Source: Streptomyces sp. NRRL S-31 (GTDB lineage Bacteria; Actinomycetota; Actinomycetes; Streptomycetales; Streptomycetaceae). Taken from it: a DNA stretch of 64,000 nt. Made by a program: the position numbers and the translations under genes. Within the stretch, counting starts at the first letter, position 1; the number at the start of each line of letters is the position of its first letter. The DNA lies in the NCBI RefSeq assembly GCF_000718775.1, contig NZ_JOCB01000003.1, positions 124,001-188,000 of the forward strand, written 5' to 3'. This document shows, piece by piece, positions 55,280-63,824 of the stretch. The notes beneath the pieces were generated by a model. It worked only from the letters and a program-made list of their open reading frames with translations. It made no database searches and had not been told where the DNA came from.

Positions 55280-57943
55280 TCAACTCGTGGCAGCCGCAGC
55301 GGCGTCGGTGGTCTGGACGGCCCCGTCCGGGCCGGGGGACGGCCCGGACGTCCCGGGCATGTCCACGGCCGGGTTGCCGCCCCACCGGGCGTACGGGGGG
55401 ACTTCCTCGCCCTTCATCAGGAAGGAGTCGGCCGCCAGCACCGCGCCCTCGCCCAGGGTCACGCCGTAGTGCACATGGGCGCCGACGCCCAGCGTGCAGC
55501 CGGCGCCCAGCGTGATGACGTCGGACTTGAAGGTGCCGTCCTCCTGCGAGTGGCACTGGACCTTGCACCCGGCGTTGAGGGTGCAGTCGTCGCCGATGGC
55601 GGCGAGGGTCCGCTCCGTGATGTAGCAGCCGTCGTCGAACACCCGCCTGCCGATGCGCACACCGAGCAGCCGCCAGACCAGGCTCTTGAACGGCGTCCCG
55701 TTGAAGATGTTCAGGTAATGGTCCGGGACCTTCCACAGGCGCTCCTGCCGCCAGAAGACCGGGTCGTAGATCGAGCAGAGCTGGGGGCGCAGCGGGCGGA
55801 ACCGGGTCAGGAAGCGTTCCACCACCACGTAGTACGCGGTGGAGAACAGCAGCGTCAGCGCCAGGTACAGGCCGATCACCACATGGCCCGCCACCCCGTA
55901 GAGGTCCGTCGTGGCGAGGGCGAACAGCGTGAGCGCGAAGACGTGCAGCCAGCGCACGAACAGCATGCAGGCCATCGAGCGCAGGTTGTAACGGTTCTTC
56001 GCGGCGAGGTGGCGGCTCAGCTCCCGGCCCGTGCGCAGGTGGTCGAACCGGGCGTCCCGGTCCACCGAGCGGGGGATCTCGAAGCACGGCGAACCGAGCA
56101 GCCCCACCCCCTCCCGCAGCTCACCGTCGAGCGGCACCATCACCTTCGTCGCGAGGAGGCAGTTCTCGCCCGTCCTGCCGCCGGAGGGGTAGGCGATGTT
56201 GTTCCCCAGGAAGTTGCGCGGACCGATCGACACCCGGGACACCCGGAAGGAGGTGCTGGAGTAGTCCGCGTTGATCAGCGAGAGCCCGTCGGCCACCATC
56301 GTGCCGCTGCCGACGGAGACCAGGAACGGCGTCTCGTGCTGCACCTCGGTGCCGAAGTTGGACCCGGTCTGCTCCACCCGCGACAGGTCGTAGCCCAGTC
56401 CGCGCAGGTAGTGCACGATGTACGAGCTGTCCCCGAACAGCCAGGCGAAGAACTTGACGTTCGTCATCCGGGCCGCCGCGCGGTGCAGCGTGTAGTGCAG
56501 GCCGTAGAGCGGGTAGACCCGGTCGGGCCGGACCGGCAGGCTCAGCAGCCGCGGGACGGTGCACAGGACGACGAGCCCCAGCACGACGAAGCCGAAGAAC
56601 AGGACGAGCGAGACGGCCAGCGCGTCCGGGACCAGTTCCCCCCGGGTCAGCACGGCCGTCTCCGGATCGAGCCGCTTGCCGACCGCCGGCACCTCGGTGA
56701 AGACCATGTACATCCCGCCGACCGCGAGCGGCACGTACACGAAGAGCAGCTGGAGCAGCGTGACCGTGCCGAACCAGGTCCGGCGCCCGGTGCCGCACCT
56801 GGCCGGCGGCACCCGCACGTAGTCGACGCGCGTGGGCTCCGCCGGGGACCCGTGCCAGCGCTCGCCGGCCGGGACCGCCTGACCGCTGTGCAGCGCGGAG
56901 GCATGGCCGAGCTGGGCGCCGTCGCCCATCGAGGTGCCGATGTCCAGGACGGTCTTCTCGCCGATGAACACGTCCCGGCCGAGCGTGACCCGGCCGGTCT
57001 GCACCCGGCCCGCGTGGACCCGGTAGCAGAGGAAGAAGGAGTCCTTGCGGATCACCGTCCCGGCGCCGATCGTCACCAGGTCGGTGCAGACCGGCACGGA
57101 GTGGGAAAGGATCGTGACCCCTTTGCCGATCCGCGCGCCCAGCGCCCGGAGATACAGCACATACAGCGGGGTACCGGCGAGGAGCACCATCGGATTCGCG
57201 TGCAGCAGTACCTTGACGAGCCAGAAACGCAGATAGGCCATTCCCCACACCGGGAACTCGCCCGGTTTCCACCTGCCGACGAGAAGCCATTTCGCCATGA
57301 CCGGGAAGGCGCACAACGCCAGGAATCCAAGGCTTCCGAACAGCAGTGACCGAACGTAGATGTCCAGTGCACCGGAACCGGTGGCGATCCATTCGTAGCC
57401 GCGCGCCGTGACGAATCCGGAGACGAGGGAGTACCCCAGGAAGACCAGCAGCTGGAACGCCCCGCACAGCCGATGGCTCCACGCGCCGGCGCGTGCGGCC
57501 GGAGCGGGTGCGGACGGCACGGCGGCGTCTGTTGCCGGTGATACCGGTGATGCGGGTGACGCCGTGAGTGTCGCTTCCGCCGGGACAACGGCCGGAACGA
57601 CGGTGCCGGGGGCGACGGTGGTGACGTCCGCGACCGCGGCGGCCGGCGCGAGGGCCGCCGTGAGGCTCCGGATCGTGGGATGCCGGTAGATGTCCCGCAT
57701 GGACGGGGACGGCAGGTCCGGATCCTTCCTGAGCCGTGCGCAGAACTGGGCCATGACCAGGGAATTGGCACCCAGATCGGTAAAGAAGTGACTCTCCGCC
57801 GGAACATGTTCGGCATCGACGAGTTCGGCCAGCGCCGCCGCGAGTTTTCTTTCCGTCTCCGCCCCGGCCGGACCGGTGTCGCCCATGGTGACGGCAGGTA
57901 CGTCCGCCCCGGATATGGGGACCTCGGAGGACTGCTCCACCAT
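55280..57943 (-). CDS. Membrane NRPS terminal-domain protein (Pls-like, TIGR02353 type) with N-terminal carrier domain
   Basis: This 887-residue protein begins with a carrier domain (FFTDLGANSLVMAQFCARLR, Ser near residue 62) and an Ala/Pro linker. Alternating membrane segments and left-handed beta-helix hexapeptide blocks follow, such as IGKGVTILSHSVPVCTDLVT, LDIGTSMGDGAQLGHASAL, and C-terminal LGAGCTLGVGAHVHYGVTLG. The arrangement resembles the membrane half of epsilon-poly-lysine synthetase (Pls), where soluble tandem domains between helices extend an isopeptide chain. Here the adenylation domain is on a separate protein. ATG 57943 has AGGAG five bases upstream. First gene of the minus-strand arm, 14 bases before the NRPS gene. 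Confidence 0.85.
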   Translation of the reverse strand: MVEQSSEVPISGADVPAVTMGDTGPAGAETERKLAAALAELVDAEHVPAESHFFTDLGANSLVMAQFCARLRKDPDLPSPSMRDIYRHPTIRSLTAALAPAAAVADVTTVAPGTVVPAVVPAEATLTASPASPVSPATDAAVPSAPAPAARAGAWSHRLCGAFQLLVFLGYSLVSGFVTARGYEWIATGSGALDIYVRSLLFGSLGFLALCAFPVMAKWLLVGRWKPGEFPVWGMAYLRFWLVKVLLHANPMVLLAGTPLYVLYLRALGARIGKGVTILSHSVPVCTDLVTIGAGTVIRKDSFFLCYRVHAGRVQTGRVTLGRDVFIGEKTVLDIGTSMGDGAQLGHASALHSGQAVPAGERWHGSPAEPTRVDYVRVPPARCGTGRRTWFGTVTLLQLLFVYVPLAVGGMYMVFTEVPAVGKRLDPETAVLTRGELVPDALAVSLVLFFGFVVLGLVVLCTVPRLLSLPVRPDRVYPLYGLHYTLHRAAARMTNVKFFAWLFGDSSYIVHYLRGLGYDLSRVEQTGSNFGTEVQHETPFLVSVGSGTMVADGLSLINADYSSTSFRVSRVSIGPRNFLGNNIAYPSGGRTGENCLLATKVMVPLDGELREGVGLLGSPCFEIPRSVDRDARFDHLRTGRELSRHLAAKNRYNLRSMACMLFVRWLHVFALTLFALATTDLYGVAGHVVIGLYLALTLLFSTAYYVVVERFLTRFRPLRPQLCSIYDPVFWRQERLWKVPDHYLNIFNGTPFKSLVWRLLGVRIGRRVFDDGCYITERTLAAIGDDCTLNAGCKVQCHSQEDGTFKSDVITLGAGCTLGVGAHVHYGVTLGEGAVLAADSFLMKGEEVPPYARWGGNPAVDMPGTSGPSPGPDGAVQTTDAAAAATS

Positions 57944-58282
57944 TGGATCTCCTGAGGACGTGTGGATCGCCTGTGGCCGACCGGATCTTTTTCGATCACG
58001 AACCGCCGGTTTCAGTTTGGCCAGGCGGAACCCAGCCTGCCACTTCGGACCGCCGCCCCCACACACGAGAAATGCGCTCCGGCTCCGTTTCCCCGCGTTT
58101 TCCGCACCCGCGCCGCACCAGGGTTCACCCGTACGGCGGCCCCCCACACGATCGCGGGGCACCGGGGCCGGGCGCTGAGAGCGCGGGGAACCTCCGGCGC
58201 ATGACGTCTGCCGCACGGAGCCTGTCCGGCGGGTGAGCTCCCCTTGTCGGCGTCCGCCTGCCGGGTGCCAGGATGAGGCGTC
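57944..58282. other. Divergent intergenic region upstream of NRPS arm and metal-cluster gene
   Basis: This 339-base gap should contain promoters for the minus-strand biosynthetic genes and for the plus-strand Met/His-rich gene at 58283. A less G+C-rich patch (57970-58110) is visible, but I could not pick a convincing -35/-10 pair or operator and no frame is credible. Confidence 0.5.
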
Positions 58283-59098
58283 ATGCCTGTCGGAGGGTTT
58301 CTGCGCGCAGCACGGGCCGCGGTGTTCGCGGCCGTCTGTGTGCTGCTCGCCGCCCTCGGCCACGTCCTGATGTCCGGTCGGGGGCTGCCCTGGTGGGTGC
58401 TCCTCTCCGGGGCCGCGGCGGTCGGCGCCCTCGGCTGGGTCTTCGGCGGTCACGAGCGCCGGCACCGCACGGTGGCGGGGTTGACCGTGGCCGTCCAGAC
58501 CTGTCTGCACATCGTGTTCACGCTCGCGCAGTCCGGCGGCCGGGCGGCCGAGGCGGCGCCCCGGGTGACGCGGTCACCGTGGGAGTGGGCCGGTCACCTC
58601 CTCCGCGCGGCGGCCCCCACGGCCGCGCGGGCCGCTCGGGTCCACGACGTCGCCGCGGACGCGGGCCCGGTCGGGCACGCGCGTCACCTGGCCGCCGACG
58701 GCACCCATGCCGAGGCGTCGATGGGCCACGACATGGCGTCCATGGGCATGGGCGGCATGCATGACATGTCATCCATGGGCATGAGCGGCATGGCCGGCAC
58801 GCACGGCCTGGGGCACATGGCCGGTACGTTCTCCTGGGGCATGCCGGCCGCCCACCTGCTGGCCGCGCTCCTGTGCGGACTGTGGCTGGCCCAGGGGGAG
58901 AGCGCCACCTTCAAGCTGGTGCGCGCCTGCGCCGACCACGCCTTCGTGCCGCTGCGGCTGGTGCTGGCCGTACTCCTGCCGCTCCCCGCCCCGCCTCCCG
59001 TTCGGCCGTCCCCGCGGTCCCGGCGGCGTCTGCGGCGGTTCCTGTTCGTCCACGCCCTCACCACCCGCGGCCCTCCCGAGGTGATCGCTGTCTTCTGA
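58283..59098 (+). CDS. Membrane protein with Met/His-rich metal-binding loop
   Basis: This 271-residue protein has N-terminal helices (AAVFAAVCVLLAALGHVLMSG, VLLSGAAAVGALGWVFGG, LTVAVQTCLHIVFTLAQ) and another pair after residue 190. Between them is a loop packed with Met and His (ASMGHDMASMGMGGMHDMSS, then MGMSGMAGTHGLGHMAG), typical of copper-handling proteins. The C-terminus is Pro- and Arg-rich. It precedes an ECF sigma gene by about 160 bases and shares the Met/His theme with the protein at 62987. Confidence 0.7.
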   Translation: MPVGGFLRAARAAVFAAVCVLLAALGHVLMSGRGLPWWVLLSGAAAVGALGWVFGGHERRHRTVAGLTVAVQTCLHIVFTLAQSGGRAAEAAPRVTRSPWEWAGHLLRAAAPTAARAARVHDVAADAGPVGHARHLAADGTHAEASMGHDMASMGMGGMHDMSSMGMSGMAGTHGLGHMAGTFSWGMPAAHLLAALLCGLWLAQGESATFKLVRACADHAFVPLRLVLAVLLPLPAPPPVRPSPRSRRRLRRFLFVHALTTRGPPEVIAVF

Positions 59099-59255
59099 CA
59101 GCCGGTGCACCGCTCCCGCGTCCGTGCGGTGGCGGTCCCCGTCCGTGCCCGTGTCCGGAGCGCGGACGGATCTCCCTCACACCCGTGCGACCACCGAGGG
59201 CCTCAAGGCCGTGCTCGGCCCGTCCGCGCGGGATTCCGGAAGGACCCACGGGATC

Positions 59256-59849
59256 ATGACCCCTGCCCTGCCCACCGTGCCCGACGAGACGGTCACCGCC
59301 TGGGCGCTCGCCGCCGCCGGTGGCGACGGCGAAGCGGTCGACCGCTTCGTCCGCGCGCTCCAACGCGACGTGCGCCGCTACGTGACGTACCTCGCCGACG
59401 ACACCCAGGCGGCGGACGACCTCACCCAGGACACGTTCCTGCGTGCCCTGACGGCGCTCCCTCGCTTCGAGGGGCGTTCCTCGGCGCGCGTCTGGCTGCT
59501 GTCCATCGCCCGTCGCGCCGTCGCCGACGGCCTGCGCCGAGCCGCCAGCCGCCCCCGGCTGGCCCACACCGAGGACTGGCTGAGCGCGGCGGAACGCGCG
59601 CAGCCGGCCGGCCTGCCGGGCTTCGACGAGGGCATCGCCCTGATGGAACTGGTCGGTGCCCTCCCCGGCGACCGCCGTGAGGCGTTCGTGCTGACCCAGC
59701 TCCTCGGCCTGCCGTACGCCGAAGCCGCCGAGGTCGGCCGGTGCCCGGTCGGCACGGTCCGCTCCCGGGTGTCGCGCGCCCGGACGGCGCTGGCCGAGTG
59801 GATCGCGGACGAGGCGGTCTCGCCCCCGGCCGAACCCGCCGTGGCCTGA
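59256..59849 (+). CDS. ECF-type RNA polymerase sigma factor
   Basis: This 197-residue sigma-70 family protein has region 2 (FVRALQRDVRRYVTYLADDT, DDLTQDTFLRALTALPRFEG, ARVWLLSIARRAVADGLRR) and region 4 (LPGDRREAFVLTQLLGLPYAEAAEVGRCPVGTVRSRVSRARTAL). ATG 59256 is preferred; the frame opens earlier at 59124 without a good start. No anti-sigma gene follows. Neighbours suggest that it responds to metal or envelope stress, but target promoters were not searched for. Confidence 0.9.
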   Translation: MTPALPTVPDETVTAWALAAAGGDGEAVDRFVRALQRDVRRYVTYLADDTQAADDLTQDTFLRALTALPRFEGRSSARVWLLSIARRAVADGLRRAASRPRLAHTEDWLSAAERAQPAGLPGFDEGIALMELVGALPGDRREAFVLTQLLGLPYAEAAEVGRCPVGTVRSRVSRARTALAEWIADEAVSPPAEPAVA

Positions 59850-59980
59850 CGGCTCGGGCGGACGCCTCGGCCGGCAACCGCCGTCGCCGCACGGACTCGA
59901 CGGCCCGCTCCGCGTCCCCGTCCCGCGGCGGCGGGCAGAAGGCATCGGAGCCCACACCCTCCACTCCTGCATGCTGTTTG

Positions 59981-60003
59981 TTATTGCAATTCACAAGCAA
60001 TAA
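59981..60003. promoter_or_regulatory. Inverted repeat upstream of MFS gene (possible metalloregulator operator)
   Basis: TTATTGC (59981-59987) and GCAATAA (59997-60003) form a perfect 7-9-7 inverted repeat. It lies in an A+T-rich patch ending nine bases before GTG 60013, overlapping the expected ribosome-binding region. ArsR/CueR-type or MarR-type repressors use sites of this kind; the regulator is not in the window. Confidence 0.5.
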
Positions 60004-60012
60004 GGTCGGGTT

Positions 60013-61293
60013 GTGCACTCCTCCCCACCCCCTCGCCCAGGACGGCGGTCAGTTCTGCGGGACGTCGCCTTCCTGCGGCTGTGGGCCGGCGCCACGGCAT
60101 CGGGCCTGGCCACCTGGGCCCTGCCGTTCGTGCTCGGGCTCGCGGTGCTGGACGGCGCGCTCACCGGGGCCCGACTCGGCGTGCTGCTCGCGGCCCGCAC
60201 GGTGGGCTTCCTCGCGGCGGTCCCCGTCGCGGGCGTCCTCGCCGACCGCCACTCCCGGCGGGGCGTCGTCCGGTGGGCGGGACTGGCGGCGGCGGGCGCG
60301 GCACCCCTCATGGTCCTCGGGCTCGGCCGGTCGGTACCGCTCATGGCGGTGGCCGCCGTCGTCGCCGGGGCGGGGCAGGGCGCCTGCCGGCCCGCCTTCC
60401 AGGCGCTGACCGCCGAGGTCGTCGAGGAGGAACACAGGCGGCAGGCCAACGCCGCCCTCACCCTGGCCGTGCGGGTCACCACTCTCGCCGGGCCCTCGCT
60501 GACGGCCCTGGCCGCCCTGTCGCTCGGCACGGGGGCGTTGCTGCTGGGCATCGGCCTGCTGTGGCTGCTGGCCGCGCTCGTCCCCGGTCCCGGCGCGCGC
60601 CTCGGAGGCGAAGGCACCGGCTCCGGCGGCCGTCCCCGACGGGCGTCCGTCCTCGCGGAGTTCACCGACGGGGTGCGCGAGGCCCGTGCGCACCCCTGGT
60701 TCCTCGCCGGACTCGGCGCGCTGACGGCCGTCATCGCCACCGGATACTCCGCCACCGGCGTCGCACTGCCTCTCGTCAGCCGCGACGAGTACGGCGGCGA
60801 GGTGGTGCTCGCCGCCGCCACGACCGCGTACACCGCCGGGGCCCTCGCCGGCGCACTGCTCATCGCCCGCCGGCGCCCGCGCGCACAGGGCTGGACCGCC
60901 CTGGCGGGTCTGGCCGCTTACGGGTTCGCCCCGCTCAGCCTCATGGTCCAGGTCCATCCGGTCGTGGTGGTGGCCGCCTACGCCGTCGCGGGCATCGGCA
61001 TCGAACTGTTCAACGTGCCCTGGTTCACCGCCACCCAGCGCGAGATCGCCCCGGACAAGCTCGCCCGGGTCTCCTCGCTGGACTTCCTCCTCTCCTACGG
61101 TCTGGCCCCGGTCGGTCTCGCCCTGATCGCCCCCGCCATCGGCGCCTTCGGTACCGGCCCGGTGCTCGCCGGGTGCGCGCTGACCTGCTTCGCCGCACCG
61201 GCGGTCGCCGCCCTCGCACCGGGCGCCCGCCATTTCTCGCGGCGGCTCGGCACCTCCTCGCGGCCCGTGCGGGAGAGGGACGCCGATGCCTGA
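60013..61293 (+). CDS. MFS transporter
   Basis: This 426-residue MFS protein has about 12 helices. It begins DVAFLRLWAGATASGLATWALPFVLGLAVLDGALTG, like the MFS_3/enterobactin-exporter type, with the loop ADRHSRRGVVRWAGLAAAG and FNVPWFTATQREIAPDKLARVSSLDFL in the second half. GTG 60013 is used. It follows the ECF sigma gene and precedes PepSY genes, so it may export a metal chelate or drug; substrate unknown. An inverted repeat directly upstream may control it. Confidence 0.85.
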   Translation: MHSSPPPRPGRRSVLRDVAFLRLWAGATASGLATWALPFVLGLAVLDGALTGARLGVLLAARTVGFLAAVPVAGVLADRHSRRGVVRWAGLAAAGAAPLMVLGLGRSVPLMAVAAVVAGAGQGACRPAFQALTAEVVEEEHRRQANAALTLAVRVTTLAGPSLTALAALSLGTGALLLGIGLLWLLAALVPGPGARLGGEGTGSGGRPRRASVLAEFTDGVREARAHPWFLAGLGALTAVIATGYSATGVALPLVSRDEYGGEVVLAAATTAYTAGALAGALLIARRRPRAQGWTALAGLAAYGFAPLSLMVQVHPVVVVAAYAVAGIGIELFNVPWFTATQREIAPDKLARVSSLDFLLSYGLAPVGLALIAPAIGAFGTGPVLAGCALTCFAAPAVAALAPGARHFSRRLGTSSRPVRERDADA

Positions 61294-61499
61294 TCGTCTC
61301 CGCAGCGGCGGCCCGGCGCGGCGCGGCCACCAGTCCCTCGGCGGACTCGCGTTCGCGAGGGTGCGCCCCGGCACGGAGTGAGCGGCGGACATCGGCCCGG
61401 CACCGCGACATCTCACGGGAACTCACCCGGCCCCGTGTCCGACTACTGCATCGGAACACCGAAAGCGGCAGGAGCCGTTCCGATACAGAGAGGCCCGTC

Positions 61500-62990
61500 A
61501 TGGACGAAAGCCACTCAGCACGCGCTGCGACGGACGTACCCACGGCGGACCGGCGTCCGGGGACACCGGACGCGGGCGACACGAGCGTGCCTCCGGGACA
61601 GGCGCCGGGGACCACCGCCGGCACAGGTGCTCCCCGCGTGTCGTGGAACGCCCTCCGTCCCACGCTGCTGCGGCTCCACTTCTACGCGGGCATCCTCACC
61701 GGCCCGTTCCTGCTCGTCGCGGCGGTGACCGGCCTGCTCTACACGGCGACCCCGCAGATCGAGGCGATCGTCTACCGCCACGAACTGCGCGTGACCCCGG
61801 ACGGCGCACCCGAGACGCTGTCGGCACAGGTAGCCGCCGCGCGCGAGGCGGTCCCCGGGGGGACGCTGGTGTCGGTGACCCCCGCTCCCGGCCGCACGGA
61901 CAGCACCAGGGTCGTCTTCGAGAAGCCGGGACTGCCCGAGAACGTCACGCAGACCGCCTTCGTCAACCCGTACACCGGCGAAGTGCTGGGCCAAGAACGC
62001 ACTTTCGCGCGGTGGTGGATGCCCGTGCGGGCCTGGGTGGACGGGCTGCACCGACACCTGAACCTCGGCGAGCCCGGCCGCGTCTACAGCGAGATCGCCG
62101 CCAGCTGGCTGTGGGTGGAGATCCTAGGCGGCCTCGCCCTGTGGCTGACGGCCCCCCGCGCGCGGGGGCGCGTCCGGCGGATACTGGTCCCGCAAGGCGG
62201 GCCGAAGGGCCGCAAGCGCACCATGTCCTGGCACGCCGTCATCGGCGTGTGGGCCTCGGCCGGTCTGCTCGGCCTGTCCGTCACCGGCATGACCTGGTCC
62301 GTGCACGCCGGAGCGAGCATCGGCAGGATCCAGTCGGCTCTGACGGGCCCGACCCCGGCCATCTCCACGACTCTGTCGGGCCCCGCCGACGAGGAGACCT
62401 CCGGCGCCGGGTCAGGACCGGCGAACGACGTGGGCATGGACGCGGTCGTCGCCTCCGCGCACGCGGCCGGACTCCGCGGCGTGATGAACGTGTCGCCGCC
62501 GTCCGGGGGCCAGGCCGCCTACGTGGTCGAGGAGAACACCCGTTCCTGGCCCGAGCGCCACGACACCGTGGCCGTCGATCCCGCCACCGGCGAGATCACC
62601 GATCGTGTGAACTGGGCCGACCAACCCCTTGTGGCCAAGATGACCAGCTGGGGCATCGACGCCCACATGGGACTCCTGTTCGGCCTGGCCAACCAGATCG
62701 TCCTCGCGCTGCTCGCCCTCGCCCTCATCGGGATGCTCCTGTGGGGCTACCGCATGTGGTGGCTGCGCAGGCCCACCCGCACCGAGGGCCGCGCGCTCGG
62801 CCGCGCACCGGCACGCGGGGGCTGGCGTCGACTGCCGGGCCGTTTCCTCGCACCCGCGGTACTGGTCACCGCGGTGATCGGCTACTACGTACCGCTGTTC
62901 GGCCTGCCCCTGCTCTGCTTCCTCGCTGTCGACCTGGCCGCCGGCTCCCTGCGCCGGCGCCGCGATGTCCGGACGGAGACGAGCGCGTGA
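61500..62990 (+). CDS. PepSY-associated membrane protein
   Basis: This 496-residue protein has the PepSY_TM layout. A long Thr/Ala/Pro N-terminal tail is followed by LRLHFYAGILTGPFLLVAAVTGLLYTATPQ, an extracytoplasmic PepSY-like segment (TAFVNPYTGEVLGQ), WLWVEILGGLALWLTAPRARG, a second helix pair, a second PepSY-like segment (DTVAVDPATGEITDRVNW), and C-terminal helices. Family members occur with iron and copper uptake or reduction systems. ATG 61500 has AGAGAGG about seven bases upstream. The stop overlaps the next gene. Confidence 0.85.
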   Translation: MDESHSARAATDVPTADRRPGTPDAGDTSVPPGQAPGTTAGTGAPRVSWNALRPTLLRLHFYAGILTGPFLLVAAVTGLLYTATPQIEAIVYRHELRVTPDGAPETLSAQVAAAREAVPGGTLVSVTPAPGRTDSTRVVFEKPGLPENVTQTAFVNPYTGEVLGQERTFARWWMPVRAWVDGLHRHLNLGEPGRVYSEIAASWLWVEILGGLALWLTAPRARGRVRRILVPQGGPKGRKRTMSWHAVIGVWASAGLLGLSVTGMTWSVHAGASIGRIQSALTGPTPAISTTLSGPADEETSGAGSGPANDVGMDAVVASAHAAGLRGVMNVSPPSGGQAAYVVEENTRSWPERHDTVAVDPATGEITDRVNWADQPLVAKMTSWGIDAHMGLLFGLANQIVLALLALALIGMLLWGYRMWWLRRPTRTEGRALGRAPARGGWRRLPGRFLAPAVLVTAVIGYYVPLFGLPLLCFLAVDLAAGSLRRRRDVRTETSA

Positions 62991-63616
62991 TCAACCCGAC
63001 CGGCCTCCGCTGGGTCCTCACCGTCCTGTTCGTCCTCCCCGCCCTCTACGCGCTGTGGCTCGCGGCAGCGCCCGGCCGCACGCTTCCCGGCCGGCTCAGC
63101 CACGTCCTCCACGCGGTCATGGGCGTGGCGATGGCGGCGATGGTCTGGCCCTGGGGCATGGACCTCCCCGCGGACCCGCAGGTCGCCGTGTTCTCGGCGG
63201 GAGCGCTGTGGTTCGCGGCCACGCCGTGGTTCCGTTCCCCGGGAACGGAACCACGGCGGGCGCGCTTCCTCGCCGCCGTCCCACACGTCGTCATGATGCT
63301 GGCCATGGCGTGGATGGCGGCCGTGATGGACGGGGCCGCGACGGCCTCCGGCGGCCATGGGGGCGGTCACGACATGCCGGGGATGGACATGTCCGGCCCG
63401 GACGCGGTCGGCGCGATGTCGCTGACCGGTACGGGTCAGCAGTGGACCGCCGCACTCCTGGCCGTCTTCCTCACCGCGGTCGGGCTGCTGTGGCTGTCCC
63501 GAGCGTTCGACCGAGGACGCGTCGCCGCGTCGCCGAAGCGCGACGACGGGGCGGCCGAACCCGCCTGCCATGCCGCGATGGCCGTGGGGATGGCGGTGAT
63601 GTTCCTGCTCCTGTGA
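62987..63616 (+). CDS. DUF5134-like Met/His-rich membrane protein
   Basis: This 209-residue membrane protein has about six helices, starting TGLRWVLTVLFVLPALYALWLAA. The loop GGHGGGHDMPGMDMSGPDAVG is rich in His and Met, and CHAAMAVGMAVMFLLL at the end matches the DUF5134 pattern. GTG 62987 overlaps the PepSY gene stop. The loop suggests binding of copper or another soft metal, paralleling the protein at 58283. Confidence 0.8.
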   Translation: MINPTGLRWVLTVLFVLPALYALWLAAAPGRTLPGRLSHVLHAVMGVAMAAMVWPWGMDLPADPQVAVFSAGALWFAATPWFRSPGTEPRRARFLAAVPHVVMMLAMAWMAAVMDGAATASGGHGGGHDMPGMDMSGPDAVGAMSLTGTGQQWTAALLAVFLTAVGLLWLSRAFDRGRVAASPKRDDGAAEPACHAAMAVGMAVMFLLL

Positions 63617-63773
63617 GGCCGAACAGGGCTTCAGTCCATGTGTGCCCGGTGAGGTGCGGACGTCGTCCCCCGCGTGTCGGTCTGCACCGGTGACCACTCG
63701 GCTGCTGGACGCCAGTCCCACGGATGCCGCCGCGACCACCACGACCTGCGGACACCGTTCTGCAGATGTACGT

Positions 63774-63809
63774 GGGCCCGCCGCTCATGAAAACAGGAGC
63801 GGCGGGCCC
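63774..63809. terminator. Bidirectional stem-loop between convergent genes
   Basis: Perfect 13-base arms GGGCCCGCCGCTC (63774-63786) and GAGCGGCGGGCCC (63797-63809) with a ten-base A-rich loop lie 15 bases from the stop of the minus-strand LamG gene and about 157 bases after the DUF5134-like gene. The rest of 63617-63773 shows no gene. Confidence 0.8.
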
Positions 63810-63824
63810 GAGGCCGAAATGTGG

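Noticed and set aside
51642..55469. Plus-strand frame of 1275 codons opposite the NRPS genes
   Set aside because: It is high-G+C antisense read-through; all NRPS core motifs are on the minus strand.
49830..57943. Idea that the SbnA/SbnB genes belong to a staphyloferrin-type NIS siderophore cluster
   Set aside because: No IucA/IucC-type synthetase is present; the adjacent assembly genes are NRPS and Pls-like, so a siderophore by the NIS route is not supported.
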